A stretch of DNA of 64,000 nucleotides, taken from contig NZ_CP073637.1 in assembly GCF_029962485.1 (NCBI RefSeq), positions 558,001 to 622,000 on the forward strand, written 5' to 3'. The position numbers and the translations under genes were made by a program. Under the pieces are notes generated by a model. The model had not been told where the DNA came from. It searched no databases and saw only the letters and a list, made by a program, of their open reading frames with translations. Of this stretch, positions 1 through 10,056 are shown piece after piece. The DNA is from Burkholderia cepacia. Its GTDB lineage: Bacteria > Pseudomonadota > Gammaproteobacteria > Burkholderiales > Burkholderiaceae. Each line of letters begins with the position of its first letter. Position 1 is the first letter of the stretch.

Positions 1-1
1 G

Positions 2-1294
2 CTAGCGGCCGGTGGTGCGTGCGGTGCGCGAGCCGCGTGGCTTGAAGAGCTTGACGGTGCGCACGGCCTGATCGTCGCTGCGCATCACCTCGAGCATCAC
101 GTCGCCGATTTTCAGGCACACGTCGTCTTCCGGAATTTCCTCGAGGATTTCGAGCACCAGTCCGTTCAGCGTCTTCGGCCCGTCGGTCGGCAGCTTCAGG
201 TGCAGCCAGCGGTTCAGTTCGCGCAGCGGCATGCTGGCCGAGACGATGCATTCGCCGTTCTCGTCCCAGCCGCCCGCGCGTTCGCTGCGCGGCATCGACG
301 TCGTGAATTCGCCGATCAGTTCCTCGATGATGTCCTCGGGCGTGACGAGCCCTTCGAGCTCGCCGTACTCGTTGACGACGAGCGCGGTCCGCTGCCGCGT
401 TTCCTGGAAAAACTGGAGCTGCTGGACCACCGGCGTGCCCGACGGCACGTAGTACGGCTCGGAGAGCAGCGTGCGCAGCGTCTCGCGGTCGAACTCCTGG
501 TTGTGCAGCGCGGTGAGCGTCTTGCGTACGTGCAGCACGCCGAGCACCTTGTCGATGTCGCCTTCGTAGACGACGAGCCGGTTGTGATAGCAGGTCTCGA
601 GCTGGTGCAGGACGTCGTCGAGCGGCGCGTAGAAGTTGAGCGACTCGATCTGGCGGCGCGGCACCATCACGTCGTCGACCGTGATGTTCTCGAGGTCGAA
701 CAGGTTGAGCAGGATGCTGCGGTGCTTGGTCGGCATGAAACTGCTCGACTCGAGCACGATGGCCCGGAGCTCGTCGGCCGACATCCGCTGGTCGCGGCCC
801 TTCTTCGTGTTGATGCGCAGCACCCACAACACGCCGTTCGCGAGCGCGTTGACGAACCAGACGACCGGCTTGAACACGCGCATCAGCGGCGCGATCACGA
901 GGCTCGCGGGCAGTGCGATGCGTTCGGGGAAGGTCGCGCCGACGATCTTCGGCGCGATTTCCGCGAACACGATGATCAGGAACGCGACAATGCCGGTCGC
1001 GATCGACAGCGCGAGGTTGTTGCGGCCGAACGTATGCAGCGCGAGCGACGTCGTCAGGACCGGGATGATCGTGTTGAACAGGTTGTTGCCGATCAGGATC
1101 ACGCTGAGCAGCAGGTCAGTGCGCGTGAGCAGGCCTTGCGTGGTCTTCGCGCCGAGCGCGCCCTGGCCGGCGAGATGCTTCAGCCGATGGCGGTTGAGCG
1201 CCATCATCGCGGTCTCGGAAATCGAAAAGAAGCTGGAACAGAGGAGAAGCAGGAAGACGGCGCCGATTTGCGCCCATAAGGGAATTTGGTCCAC
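2..1294 (-). CDS. CNNM/CorC (HlyC) family membrane protein with CBS pair
   Basis: This 430-residue protein has the layout of the HlyC/CorC (CNNM) family. An N-terminal DUF21 membrane domain carries the signature ETAMMALN near residue 30 and has several hydrophobic segments up to about residue 190. Two CBS domains follow (about 210-340, including DDVMVPRRQI and VVNEYGELEGLVTPEDI), then a C-terminal CorC_HlyC domain. Family members are linked to magnesium or cobalt efflux, or to membrane integrity; the substrate cannot be read from sequence. I chose the GTG at 1294, which puts DQIPLWAQ at the N-terminus. The reading frame stays open to 1414, but the extra residues overlap the terminator and do not look like family sequence. 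The gene is complete, with its stop codon at positions 2-4. Confidence 0.85.
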   Translation of the reverse strand: MDQIPLWAQIGAVFLLLLCSSFFSISETAMMALNRHRLKHLAGQGALGAKTTQGLLTRTDLLLSVILIGNNLFNTIIPVLTTSLALHTFGRNNLALSIATGIVAFLIIVFAEIAPKIVGATFPERIALPASLVIAPLMRVFKPVVWFVNALANGVLWVLRINTKKGRDQRMSADELRAIVLESSSFMPTKHRSILLNLFDLENITVDDVMVPRRQIESLNFYAPLDDVLHQLETCYHNRLVVYEGDIDKVLGVLHVRKTLTALHNQEFDRETLRTLLSEPYYVPSGTPVVQQLQFFQETRQRTALVVNEYGELEGLVTPEDIIEELIGEFTTSMPRSERAGGWDENGECIVSASMPLRELNRWLHLKLPTDGPKTLNGLVLEILEEIPEDDVCLKIGDVMLEVMRSDDQAVRTVKLFKPRGSRTARTTGR

Positions 1295-1395
1295 GCGTCG
1301 GAATGGGCAGTGAAGGACAGGGATGGAGGGAATATAGCAGAGGCTGGCGACCGCGATGTGTCGTGCGCGACACGAGGGGCCCGTGGCCGCCGGGC

Positions 1396-1429
1396 AAAAA
1401 AAAACCGTGCACATGGTGCACGGTTTTTT
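1396..1429 (-). terminator. Intrinsic terminator downstream of tRNA-Pro
   Basis: Perfect 9-bp arms ACCGTGCAC and GTGCACGGT (1404-1412 and 1416-1424) enclose a 3-base loop. The stem is flanked by an A-run on one side and a T-run on the other, so it could work in both directions. On the minus strand it sits directly after the 3' end of the tRNA-Pro gene. Confidence 0.85.
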
Positions 1430-1436
1430 ACAAATC

Positions 1437-1513
1437 TGGTCGGGGTGAGAGGATTCGAACCTCCGGCCTCTACGTCCCGAACGTAGCGCTCTACCAGGCT
1501 AAGCTACACCCCG
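1437..1513 (-). tRNA. tRNA-Pro (anticodon CGG)
   Basis: The reverse complement folds as a full 77-nt cloverleaf. The acceptor stem CGGGGTG pairs with CACCCCG. The D arm contains TAGCCTGGTAGAGC, and the anticodon stem CTACG/CGTAG holds the loop TTCGGGA with anticodon CGG. The T arm contains GGTTCGAATCC. The discriminator A and the CCA end are encoded (1437-1440). It reads CCG proline codons, which should be common in a genome this GC-rich. No integrase or direct repeat lies beside it, so it is not an occupied attachment site here. Confidence 0.96.
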
Positions 1514-1693
1514 ATTTGGACTCTTCCGATTTCGCAGTCTTCTTCAAGACCGCTGCGTCGTCGAGCAAGAACATAACTATAACGACGTTTCTTCAGAAAG
1601 GGAAGGCCTTGAAGAAGAAAATTTTCGAGACAGGTGATTTCCCCGTGTCGAACGGGCGTCGTCGCAACCGTGGCGACGACGCACGCGATTGAC

Positions 1694-2689
1694 TTACGAC
1701 TGTCGCGACGTCGAATACGAGCACAGCGCGAGCAGGCTTTCCTTGTAGATCGAATCGGGGAACGCCGCGATCGCTGCAGCGGCGGCCTGTGCTTCCTGAC
1801 GTGCGCATTCGAGCGTGTGATCGAGCGCACCCGAGCGCGTGATCGCTTCGAAGATCGTGTCGAAGCGATCGGTGCCGCCTTGTTCGATCGCCTCGCGCGC
1901 CAGCGCCGATTGCTCGGGCGTGCCGCGTTCGATCAGATAGATGAGCGGCAGCGTCGGCTTGCCTTCGCGCAGGTCGTCGCCGGCGTTCTTGCCCATGGCC
2001 TCGACGGTGCCTGCGTAGTCGAGCCAGTCGTCCATGATCTGGAATGCGGTGCCGATCCGGCGCCCGTATTCGGCGGCGGCGGCTTCGGTCGGCGCATCGG
2101 CGCCCGCGAGTACCGCACCCAGGCGGGCCGACGCCTCGAACAGCTTGGCCGTCTTGTAGCGGATCACCTGCATGTAGCGCGTTTCGTCGACGTCGGCGTC
2201 GTGCATGTTGAGCAGCTGCAGCACCTCGCCTTCGGAAATGATCGTCGTCGCTTCGGACAGGATCTCCATCACGCGCATCTTGCCGACGCCGACCATCATC
2301 TCGAACGAGCGCGAGTAGAGGTAATCGCCTACCAGCACGCTCGCCGCGTTGCCGAACAGCGCATTGGCGGTCTGCCGGCCGCGGCGCAGCTCGGATTCGT
2401 CGACGACGTCGTCATGCAGCAGCGTGGCCGTGTGGATGAACTCGACGACGGCGGCCAGCACGTGCCGCTGGTGCGACGTTTCGCCGAGCGCGCCGGCGAC
2501 GAGCAGCAGCAACGCCGGACGCAGCCGCTTGCCGCCCGCGCCGATGATGTACTCGGCGATCTGGTTGATCAGCAGCACGTCGGACGCGAGGCTTTGCCGG
2601 ATAACGCGATTCACCTGCTCCATGTCGCTGGTGATCGGGGCGAGCAGGTGGGCGGCGCTGAGGGTGGGGGAGGCGGTGGACGACGACAT
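1694..2689 (-). CDS. ispB: Octaprenyl diphosphate synthase (polyprenyl synthetase)
   Basis: A trans-isoprenyl diphosphate synthase of 331 residues. It adds isopentenyl diphosphate units to make the long isoprenoid tail of ubiquinone. Both Asp-rich motifs are visible: the first at residues 93-97 (DDVVD, preceded by LLH) and the second as DDWLD near residue 220. The GGKRLRP segment at 52-58 is also typical. Length fits IspB (about 320-330). It lies divergent from rplU, as in many proteobacteria where ispB and rplU-rpmA-obgE are neighbours. The ubiquinone side-chain role is inferred from family; chain length cannot be proved from sequence. Confidence 0.93.
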   Translation of the reverse strand: MSSSTASPTLSAAHLLAPITSDMEQVNRVIRQSLASDVLLINQIAEYIIGAGGKRLRPALLLLVAGALGETSHQRHVLAAVVEFIHTATLLHDDVVDESELRRGRQTANALFGNAASVLVGDYLYSRSFEMMVGVGKMRVMEILSEATTIISEGEVLQLLNMHDADVDETRYMQVIRYKTAKLFEASARLGAVLAGADAPTEAAAAEYGRRIGTAFQIMDDWLDYAGTVEAMGKNAGDDLREGKPTLPLIYLIERGTPEQSALAREAIEQGGTDRFDTIFEAITRSGALDHTLECARQEAQAAAAAIAAFPDSIYKESLLALCSYSTSRQS

Positions 2690-2815
2690 GATGATGGAAT
2701 TGGGTGATGCGGCGGATTATAAGTCGAATCCGCGAAATCCCGGTCTGTCAGACGTGCCGCAGCCGTGATTTTGGCCGTTCGGCCAGGGCTTGCGCGCGGC
2801 AATCGTCGATCGGTT

Positions 2816-2844
2816 TTGACTTCGGTGCTAAGCCCATGTATAAT
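2816..2844 (+). promoter_or_regulatory. Sigma70-type promoter of the rplU operon
   Basis: TTGACT at 2816-2821 and a perfect TATAAT at 2839-2844 are separated by exactly 17 bp. Transcription should start near 2851, giving a leader of about 50 nt before rplU. Confidence 0.85.
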
Positions 2845-2850
2845 CACGTG

Positions 2851-2875
2851 TTTTCCGCGCGTGGTGTGCGGAAAA
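2851..2875 (+). promoter_or_regulatory. Hairpin at the 5' end of the rplU leader
   Basis: The arms TTTTCCGC (2851-2858) and GCGGAAAA (2868-2875) are perfectly complementary with a 9-base loop. The hairpin begins about where transcription should start from the upstream promoter. It could protect the 5' end or serve as a ribosomal-protein leader for feedback control. Function is inferred from position only. Confidence 0.5.
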
Positions 2876-2899
2876 ATTGGATCCAGAGTGAGGTTCTCA

Positions 2900-3211
2900 A
2901 TGTACGCGGTCATAAAAACCGGCGGCAAGCAGTACAAGGTTGCCGTTGGCGAAAAACTCAAAGTAGAACAGATACCGGCTGACATTGACGCTGAAATCAC
3001 GCTCGACCAGGTTCTCGCAGTGGGCGAAGGCGAATCGATTAAGTTCGGTACGCCGCTGGTCAGTGGGGCTTCCGTCAAGGCCACCGTTGTGTCGCACGGT
3101 CGTCATGCCAAGGTCACCATCTTCAAGATGCGTCGCCGGAAGCACTACCAAAAGCACGGCGGCCACCGCCAGAACTACACTGAGCTGCGCATCGACGCGA
3201 TCAACGCGTAA
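2900..3211 (+). CDS. rplU: 50S ribosomal protein L21
   Basis: A 103-residue protein starting [14 protein letters not shown], the typical L21 N-terminus, and containing the conserved [16 protein letters not shown] stretch near residues 75-90. L21 binds 23S rRNA in the large subunit. The length is normal for the family. It is the first gene of rplU-rpmA-obgE, with rpmA starting 24 bp downstream. The start at 2900 gives the family N-terminus; an in-frame extension upstream runs into the promoter and is ignored. Confidence 0.98.
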   Translation: MYAVIKTGGKQYKVAVGEKLKVEQIPADIDAEITLDQVLAVGEGESIKFGTPLVSGASVKATVVSHGRHAKVTIFKMRRRKHYQKHGGHRQNYTELRIDAINA

Positions 3212-3235
3212 GCGCCTCGGTAAAGGAGCAATCAG

Positions 3236-3499
3236 ATGGCACACAAAAAGGCAGGCGGCTCTTCCCGGAACGGCCGCGACTCCGAGTCGAAGCGTCTCGG
3301 CGTGAAGGTGTACGGCGGCCAGGCAATCAATGCCGGCGGCATCATCGTGCGTCAGCGCGGTACGCGCATGCACGCAGGCGAGAACGTCGGCATGGGCAAG
3401 GATCACACCCTGTTCGCGCTGGTTGACGGTCACGTCAAGTTCGCGACGAAGGGCGCGGACAAGAAGCATCTGGTCATCGTTGTCCCGGCGGCTGCCTAA
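3236..3499 (+). CDS. rpmA: 50S ribosomal protein L27
   Basis: An 87-residue protein with the canonical L27 N-terminus [20 protein letters not shown], a flexible tail that reaches towards the peptidyl transferase centre. AAAGGAGCAATCAG before the ATG supplies a strong ribosome binding site. The second gene of the rplU operon, it is followed by a strong intrinsic terminator, so obgE probably depends on read-through or its own promoter. Confidence 0.98.
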
Positions 3500-3528
3500 G
3501 TCAGGCACCTACGGGCTTCGTAGCCGAA

Positions 3529-3559
3529 AGGCCCCGCAGTCTTCGCGGGGCCTTTTTTT
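3529..3559 (+). terminator. Intrinsic terminator after rpmA
   Basis: GC-rich arms GGCCCCGC (3530-3537) and GCGGGGCC (3545-3552) are followed by seven T residues. This should end much of the rplU-rpmA transcript before obgE. Confidence 0.9.
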
Positions 3560-3683
3560 ATTTGGTCGCCGGGCGCAGGTGCGTGCCGGCGGCCCTCGCG
3601 CAACCGGCGTACGATCGGCCGAATGGCAGATTGTTCAAGCGTGCCGGCGCGCGGCACAATAGCGGAAATACTGGGCGGAGTGA

Positions 3684-4799
<1,116 letters not shown>

Positions 4800-4889
4800 G
4801 CGGTTCCGGAACGCGCCGGGCGTGCCGCCCGGCGTCGGCGTTCAATCGCGCCCGGCCGGGCAGGCATCAGATACAGGAGACAGTGCAGG

Positions 4890-6008
4890 ATGCGTTCGAT
4901 CATCGCGGATTCGAAGCGATTGGTGGTGAAGGTGGGTTCCAGCCTCGTGACCAACGACGGCAAGGGGCTCGATCATGCTGCAATCGGCCGTTGGGCAGCC
5001 CAGATCGCTGCGTTGCGTGCGCAGGGCAAGGAAGTCGTGCTCGTCAGTTCGGGTGCGATTGCCGAAGGGATGCAGCGGCTCGGCTGGAGCAAGCGGCCGC
5101 GGGAAATCGACGAGTTGCAGGCCGCCGCGGCGGTCGGCCAGATGGGGCTCGCGCAGGTCTATGAGAGCCGCTTCACCGAGCACGACATCCGCACCGCGCA
5201 GATCCTGCTCACGCACGCCGACCTGGCCGATCGCGAGCGCTACCTGAATGCGCGTTCGACGCTGCTCACGCTGCTGCGGCTCGGCGTCGTGCCGATCATC
5301 AACGAGAACGACACGGTCGTCACCGACGAAATCAAGTTCGGCGACAACGACACGCTCGGCGCGCTCGTCGCGAACCTGATCGAAGGCGATGCGCTGATCA
5401 TCCTGACCGACCAGACCGGGCTGTTCACGGCCGATCCGCGCAAGGACCCGAACGCGACGCTCGTCGCCGAGGCCAATGCGGGCGCGCCGGAGCTCGAGGC
5501 GATGGCTGGTGGCGCCGGTTCGAGCCTCGGTCGCGGCGGGATGCTGACGAAGATCCTCGCGGCGAAGCGTGCGGCACACAGCGGCGCCAACACCGTGATC
5601 GCGAGCGGCCGGGAGACCGACGTGCTCGTGCGCCTGGCGGCCGGCGAGGCGATCGGCACGCAGCTGATCGCGCGTACCGCGCGGATGGCGGCGCGCAAGC
5701 AATGGATGGCCGACCATCTACAGGTGCGCGGTCATGTCGTGATCGACGCCGGCGCAGTCGAAAAGCTGACGGCCGGCGGCAAGAGCCTGCTGCCGATCGG
5801 CGTGATCGACGTGCAGGGCGCGTTCGCGCGCGGCGAGGTGATCGCGTGTGTCGGCCCTGACGGGCGCGAAGTGGCGCGCGGGCTCACGAACTACAGCAGC
5901 GCGGAAACGAAGCTGATTCACCGTAAGCCGAGCGGCGAGATCGAGACGGTGCTCGGCTACATGCTGGAGCCCGAACTGATCCATCGCGACAACCTCGTGC
6001 TGGTGTGA
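4890..6008 (+). CDS. proB: Glutamate 5-kinase with PUA domain
   Basis: This enzyme phosphorylates L-glutamate to gamma-glutamyl phosphate, the first committed step of proline synthesis. At 372 residues it has the full two-domain form: an amino acid kinase domain (about 1-255; KVGSSLV near the N-terminus, [20 protein letters not shown] and [12 protein letters not shown]) and a C-terminal PUA domain (about 275-372). The ATG follows ACAGGAGACAGTGCAGG, a good ribosome binding site. proA is not in the window. ProB is usually feedback-inhibited by proline; nothing about transcriptional control is visible. Confidence 0.96.
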   Translation: MRSIIADSKRLVVKVGSSLVTNDGKGLDHAAIGRWAAQIAALRAQGKEVVLVSSGAIAEGMQRLGWSKRPREIDELQAAAAVGQMGLAQVYESRFTEHDIRTAQILLTHADLADRERYLNARSTLLTLLRLGVVPIINENDTVVTDEIKFGDNDTLGALVANLIEGDALIILTDQTGLFTADPRKDPNATLVAEANAGAPELEAMAGGAGSSLGRGGMLTKILAAKRAAHSGANTVIASGRETDVLVRLAAGEAIGTQLIARTARMAARKQWMADHLQVRGHVVIDAGAVEKLTAGGKSLLPIGVIDVQGAFARGEVIACVGPDGREVARGLTNYSSAETKLIHRKPSGEIETVLGYMLEPELIHRDNLVLV

Positions 6009-6046
6009 TCGCCGGCCACGATTTCGGCAGTCCAGGCAGTCCAATG

Positions 6047-6073
6047 AAAAAGCCCGCGCGATGCGGGCTTTTT
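6047..6073. terminator. Bidirectional terminator between proB and the CNP1-like gene
   Basis: AAAAAGCCCGC (6047-6057) and GCGGGCTTTTT (6063-6073) are perfectly complementary with a 5-base loop. The A/T runs on both sides serve the convergent proB and CNP1-like genes. Confidence 0.93.
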
Positions 6074-6120
6074 CATGCGGCATGGTGACTGGTGACGCGG
6101 ATGGCCCGCGCCACGCGCCG

Positions 6121-6678
6121 TCAGCGCAACTGCGTCATCGCGGTGCGGTGGAACCGGATGTTTTCCAGGATCTGCCGGGTCGAGCCTTGCGGCATCTTGT
6201 TCGCGCAGAAGTAGTCCTGATAGAGCGCGGAGTGGTAGGCGTTCAGCTCGCCGTTCTCGATGCGCCGCCAGTCGTTCTCGACGGTGCGATCCCAGCCGTT
6301 GTGGTCGGAGTTCAGGCCGGCGTACTGGCGCCATTCGTAGGTGTCGCAGCGGATGCCTTCATAGTTCACGTTGCGCGCGCCGGCCGGGCTCGTGATGACG
6401 ACCGCGTAGCGCACGACGCCATCGGTGCCGACGTCGAGCGACTTCGCATCGACGAAGAACTTGAGCGGCGTGTTCTGCGAGACGTTGAACGGCAGCAGGT
6501 CGCCCGTTTGCGGCAGCGGCGGCAGCGTGTCGACCGTGTTTTCCTTCCAGTTCCCCTGACGGTCCAGCAGATAGACGAACTCGCTGTCATCCTTGTTGGA
6601 CGGCGCTTTCGAATTCGCGCAGCCAGCCAGGGCAGCCATCGCGGCGATCGATGCGAGCGCGAGAGCAATCGCTTTCAA
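6121..6678 (-). CDS. CNP1-like family lipoprotein
   Basis: A predicted 185-residue lipoprotein of the CNP1-like family, whose function is unknown. The N-terminus is a lipoprotein signal peptide ending in LAGC. The body contains the family-like stretch VRYAVVITSPAGARNVNYEG followed by IRCDTYEWRQYA. I chose the TTG at 6678, because GAGGAA lies 6 bases upstream and this gives a clean signal peptide. The nearby ATG is out of frame, and the longer in-frame start at 6729 adds a hydrophilic stretch that would block the signal peptide. It is just downstream of rppH on the same strand. Confidence 0.75.
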   Translation of the reverse strand: MKAIALALASIAAMAALAGCANSKAPSNKDDSEFVYLLDRQGNWKENTVDTLPPLPQTGDLLPFNVSQNTPLKFFVDAKSLDVGTDGVVRYAVVITSPAGARNVNYEGIRCDTYEWRQYAGLNSDHNGWDRTVENDWRRIENGELNAYHSALYQDYFCANKMPQGSTRQILENIRFHRTAMTQLR

Positions 6679-6742
6679 TATGCATTCCTCGTAAAAAAAG
6701 GGCGCGACACCAAGGTCGCGCCCGGTCATGCAGTCCGACTCG

Positions 6743-7396
6743 TCATTTGCCGACGATCACGTGGGGCGGCATCTCGATCTCGTCGAGCGTGCTCGCTTCC
6801 ACTTCGATCTCCGAACAGACTACCGATGTGTCGACAATCGTCAGCGTCTGCTGGGCCTGTATGCCAATGACGCGCGGATAGCGCGACATTCGCGGCCCAC
6901 GCGGCTTCTCGGCTCGCTGCGCCGGGCGGCGCAGGAAGCGCGACAGTTCCGTCAGCGCCAACTGATAGACATCCCGCTTGAACTCGATCACCGCATCGAG
7001 CGGTACCCAGTACTCGTTCCAGCGCCACGCATCGAACTCCGGGTGGTCGGTCGCGCGCAAGCAAATGTCGCAATCGCGTCCAACCATCCGCAGCAGGAAC
7101 CAGATCTGCTTCTGGCCGCGGTAATGACCGCGTACTTCGCGTTTGATGAACTTGTCAGGCACCTCGTAACGCAACCAGTCGCGCGTGCGACCGATTATCT
7201 TGACGTGTTCCGGATGCAAGCCCGTTTCCTCGTGCAGTTCCCGGTACATCGCCTGCATGGGGGTCTCGCCATACTTGATCCCACCTTGAGGAAACTGCCA
7301 GGAATGCTCGCGGAGCCGCTTGCCCCAAAACACCTCGTTGCGCGCGTTCAAGAGGATGATGCCGACGTTCGGGCGAAAGCCTTCACGATCCAGCAT
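6743..7396 (-). CDS. rppH: RNA pyrophosphohydrolase (Nudix)
   Basis: RppH removes pyrophosphate from the 5' triphosphate end of mRNA and so starts 5'-end-dependent decay. The 217-residue protein begins [15 protein letters not shown], as RppH does, and holds a complete Nudix box at about residues 38-60 (GG at 38-39, RELHEETGL at the end, with all acidic ligands). It is longer than E. coli RppH (176) because of a C-terminal tail of about 45 residues rich in Pro, Arg and acidic residues, normal for Burkholderiales. It is divergent from proS. Confidence 0.93.
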   Translation of the reverse strand: MLDREGFRPNVGIILLNARNEVFWGKRLREHSWQFPQGGIKYGETPMQAMYRELHEETGLHPEHVKIIGRTRDWLRYEVPDKFIKREVRGHYRGQKQIWFLLRMVGRDCDICLRATDHPEFDAWRWNEYWVPLDAVIEFKRDVYQLALTELSRFLRRPAQRAEKPRGPRMSRYPRVIGIQAQQTLTIVDTSVVCSEIEVEASTLDEIEMPPHVIVGK

Positions 7397-7429
7397 ACAA
7401 CCACCTTCGAATCCTTTAAAATTGCTTTG

Positions 7430-7435
7430 ATTATA
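7430..7435 (-). promoter_or_regulatory. -10 element for rppH
   Basis: On the minus strand a perfect TATAAT lies about 34 bases upstream of the rppH start, followed by an AAGGTGG ribosome binding site. No good -35 hexamer is seen at the right distance. Confidence 0.5.
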
Positions 7436-7575
7436 AACAGATAACGGGCGCTGCGCACCGTGACGGAGCGAATCCGCACGGGGTACACCGGCTGAATTGT
7501 CCCTGATTAGTCTGCTACGTCATCTGCGCCATCGTCGTTCGTCGCGCGCAGCTTTTTCACCTTGAAACTTTTTCG

Positions 7576-7602
7576 GGCGCCCCGCCTGGGGGCGCCGTTT
7601 TT
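7576..7602 (+). terminator. Terminator-like hairpin just upstream of proS (possible attenuator)
   Basis: GGCGCCCC (7576-7583) and GGGGCGCC (7589-7596) are perfectly complementary with a 5-base loop and are followed by GTTTTT. The element ends only 12 bases before the proS ATG. No plus-strand gene precedes it, so it does not end another transcript. It may be a transcription attenuator in the proS leader; a competing antiterminator has not been shown. Confidence 0.5.
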
Positions 7603-7614
7603 GGAACCGTCCGC

Positions 7615-9351
7615 ATGAAAGCTTCCCGTTTCTTTATCGGCACCCTGAAAGAAGCTCCCGCCGACGCAGAGATCGTCAGCCACAAGCTGATGGTCCGCGC
7701 CGGCATGATCCGTCGCGTCGCCGGCGGCATCTATAACTACCTGCCGGTCGGCCTGCGTTCGATTCGCAAGGTCGAAGCGATCGTGCGCGAGGAAATGAAC
7801 CGGGCGGGCGCCATCGAGCTGCTGATGCCGGCCGTGCAGCCGGCCGAGCTGTGGCAGGAATCGGGCCGCTGGGAACAGTACGGCCCCGAGCTGCTGCGCT
7901 TCAAGGACCGCAAGGACAACGACTTCGTGATCGGGCCGACGCACGAGGAAGTCGTCACCGACATCGCGCGCAACCAGATCAAGAGCTACCGGCAGATGCC
8001 GGTGAATTTCTACCAGATCCAGACGAAGTTCCGCGACGAGATCCGCCCGCGCTTCGGCGTGATGCGCGGCCGCGAATTCATCATGAAGGACGCGTACTCG
8101 TTCGACAAGGACGCGGCCGGCCTGAACGAGTCGTATCGCAAGATGTACGACGCGTACGTGCGCATCTTCACGCGCCTCGGCCTCGAGTTCCGTGCGGTCG
8201 CGGCCGACAGCGGCTCGATCGGCGGCAACTTCTCGCACGAATTCCACGTGATCGCCGATACCGGCGAGGACGCGATCGCCTACTGCCCGACCTCCGAGTT
8301 CGCGGCGAACATCGAGGCGGCCGAGGCGCTGCCGCTGATCGCCGAACGCGCGGCGCCGGCCGAGGCGATGGCGAAGGTCGCGACGCCCGGCAAGGCGAAG
8401 TGTGAAGCCGTCGCCGAACTGCTGGCGATCCCGCTCGAGCGCACGATCAAGTCGATCGTGCTCGCGACCGACAACGAAGGCGCCGAGCCGACCATCTGGC
8501 TGGTGATGCTGCGTGGCGACCACGACCTGAACGAGATCAAGGTGTCGAAGCTGCCGGGCCTGAAGAACCACCGCTTCGCGACCGAGCAGGAAATCGTCGA
8601 GTGGTTCGGCACGCCGCCGGGCTATCTCGGCCCGGTCGGCACGAAGAAGCCCGTGAAGGTGATCGCTGACCGCACGGTCGCGAACATGAGCGACTTTGTC
8701 GTCGGCGCGAACGAGGTCGACTATCACATCGCCGGCGTGAACTGGGGCCGCGACCTGCCGGAACCGGACGTCGCCGACGTGCGCAACGTGAAGAAGGGCG
8801 ACGCGTCGCCGGACGGCAAGGGTGTGATCGACATCTGCCGTGGCATCGAAGTCGGCCACGTGTTCCAGCTCGGCACCAAGTACTCGGAAGCGATGGGTGC
8901 GACGTTCCTCGACGAGTCGGGCAAGCCGCAGCCGATGCTGATGGGCTGCTACGGCGTTGGCGTCACGCGCATTCTCGGCGCGGCGATCGAACAGAACTTC
9001 GACGACCGCGGCATCATCTGGCCCGAGTCGATCGCGCCGTTCGAAGTCGTGCTGTGCCCGATGGGTTATGACCGCAGCGAGATGGTGCGCGAAACGGCCG
9101 ACAAGCTGTACGCGGAACTCGTCGCGGCCGGCATCGACGTGATCCTCGACGATCGCGGCGAGCGCCCGGGCGTGATGTTTGCCGACTGGGAACTGATCGG
9201 CGTGCCGCACCGCCTCGTGATCGGCGAGCGCGGCCTGAAGGAAGGCAAGGTCGAGTACCAGGGCCGCCGCGACGCCGAAGCGACGCTGCTGCCGGCCGAC
9301 GCGGCTGCGGCGACGGTCGCGGAGAAGATCCGCGCCGCGCTCGCACGCTAA
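7615..9351 (+). CDS. proS: Prolyl-tRNA synthetase (bacterial long form)
   Basis: A class II aminoacyl-tRNA synthetase that charges tRNA-Pro. The 578 residues match the bacterial type with an inserted editing (INS) domain. [20 protein letters not shown] is the standard N-terminus. The class II catalytic parts are present ([43 protein letters not shown] early; [13 protein letters not shown] late). The editing domain lies between about residues 225 and 400, and the anticodon-binding domain is at the C-terminus (about 475-578). A cognate tRNA-Pro gene lies 6 kb away at 1437. Confidence 0.97.
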   Translation: MKASRFFIGTLKEAPADAEIVSHKLMVRAGMIRRVAGGIYNYLPVGLRSIRKVEAIVREEMNRAGAIELLMPAVQPAELWQESGRWEQYGPELLRFKDRKDNDFVIGPTHEEVVTDIARNQIKSYRQMPVNFYQIQTKFRDEIRPRFGVMRGREFIMKDAYSFDKDAAGLNESYRKMYDAYVRIFTRLGLEFRAVAADSGSIGGNFSHEFHVIADTGEDAIAYCPTSEFAANIEAAEALPLIAERAAPAEAMAKVATPGKAKCEAVAELLAIPLERTIKSIVLATDNEGAEPTIWLVMLRGDHDLNEIKVSKLPGLKNHRFATEQEIVEWFGTPPGYLGPVGTKKPVKVIADRTVANMSDFVVGANEVDYHIAGVNWGRDLPEPDVADVRNVKKGDASPDGKGVIDICRGIEVGHVFQLGTKYSEAMGATFLDESGKPQPMLMGCYGVGVTRILGAAIEQNFDDRGIIWPESIAPFEVVLCPMGYDRSEMVRETADKLYAELVAAGIDVILDDRGERPGVMFADWELIGVPHRLVIGERGLKEGKVEYQGRRDAEATLLPADAAAATVAEKIRAALAR

Positions 9352-9372
9352 GCACGGCGACCGGGGGACACG

Positions 9373-9975
9373 ATGGAATACACGTTCCTGTCGGCCACCG
9401 TACTCCTGGTGCTGATCACCGATCCGCTCGGCAACATCCCGCTTTTCATTTCGGCGATGCGGGACGTGCCGCGCGAGCGGCGCGTGAAGCTGATCCTGCG
9501 TGAAGTGGGGATCGCGTTCGTGATCCTGCTGTTCTTCATGGTGGTCGGTGACCGCTTCCTGCGGATGATGAGCCTCACCGACCTGTCGCTGCGGCTCGGC
9601 GGCGGGATCGTGCTGTTCCTGATCGCACTGCGGATGATCTTCCCGCATCCGGACGGCGCGCTCGGCAGCGATCCGCGCGCGGGCGGCGAGCCGTTCATCG
9701 TGCCGCTGGCGATTCCGGCGCTGGCCGGGCCGTCCGCGCTGGCGACGGTGATGCTGCTGACGTCGCAGGCGCCCGGCAAGATGCTCGAGTGGGTCGGTGC
9801 GCTGACGGTCACGATGATCGTCTGCGCGATCACGCTGGTACTGGCCGAACGGATCCAGCAATGGCTCGGCGAGCGGACGGTCGCGGCGTTCGAGCGGCTG
9901 ATGGGCCTCGTGCTCGTCGCAATCTCGGTCGAGATGCTGCTGGCCGGCATCCGCGCGTTCGTGCACCAGTTATAA
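9373..9975 (+). CDS. MarC-family integral membrane protein
   Basis: A 200-residue membrane protein of the MarC (UPF0056) family, with about six hydrophobic segments. Typical features are TDPLGNIPLF near the N-terminus, RLGGGIVLFLIALRMI in the middle and PLAIPALAGPSALATVMLL further on. Despite the name, MarC proteins are not shown to give drug resistance and their role is unknown. The gene begins 21 bp after proS, and GGGGGACACG before the ATG supplies a ribosome binding site, so it is probably cotranscribed. Confidence 0.88.
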   Translation: MEYTFLSATVLLVLITDPLGNIPLFISAMRDVPRERRVKLILREVGIAFVILLFFMVVGDRFLRMMSLTDLSLRLGGGIVLFLIALRMIFPHPDGALGSDPRAGGEPFIVPLAIPALAGPSALATVMLLTSQAPGKMLEWVGALTVTMIVCAITLVLAERIQQWLGERTVAAFERLMGLVLVAISVEMLLAGIRAFVHQL

Positions 9976-9996
9976 GGCGGCGGCACGCGCACGAAA

Positions 9997-10032
9997 AAAA
10001 GCGGCGCTCCGGGAAACCGGAGCGCCGCTTTT
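9997..10032. terminator. Bidirectional terminator between the MarC gene and hpt
   Basis: A 16-base arm (9997-10012) pairs perfectly with 10017-10032 around a GAAA tetraloop, with A and T runs on the two sides. It serves the convergent MarC-family gene and hpt. Confidence 0.95.
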
Positions 10033-10056
10033 CTTATAGGGCGGGCAGGGCGGCGA

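Noticed and set aside
1437..1513. tRNA-Pro as an integration site for a mobile element
   Set aside because: No integrase, no duplicated tRNA 3' end and no foreign genes lie near it; flanking genes are housekeeping.
7507..9966. Minus-strand open frame of 819 codons
   Set aside because: It is antisense to proS and the MarC gene and is rich in Arg, His and Asp, as expected for a mirror frame of GC-rich coding DNA.
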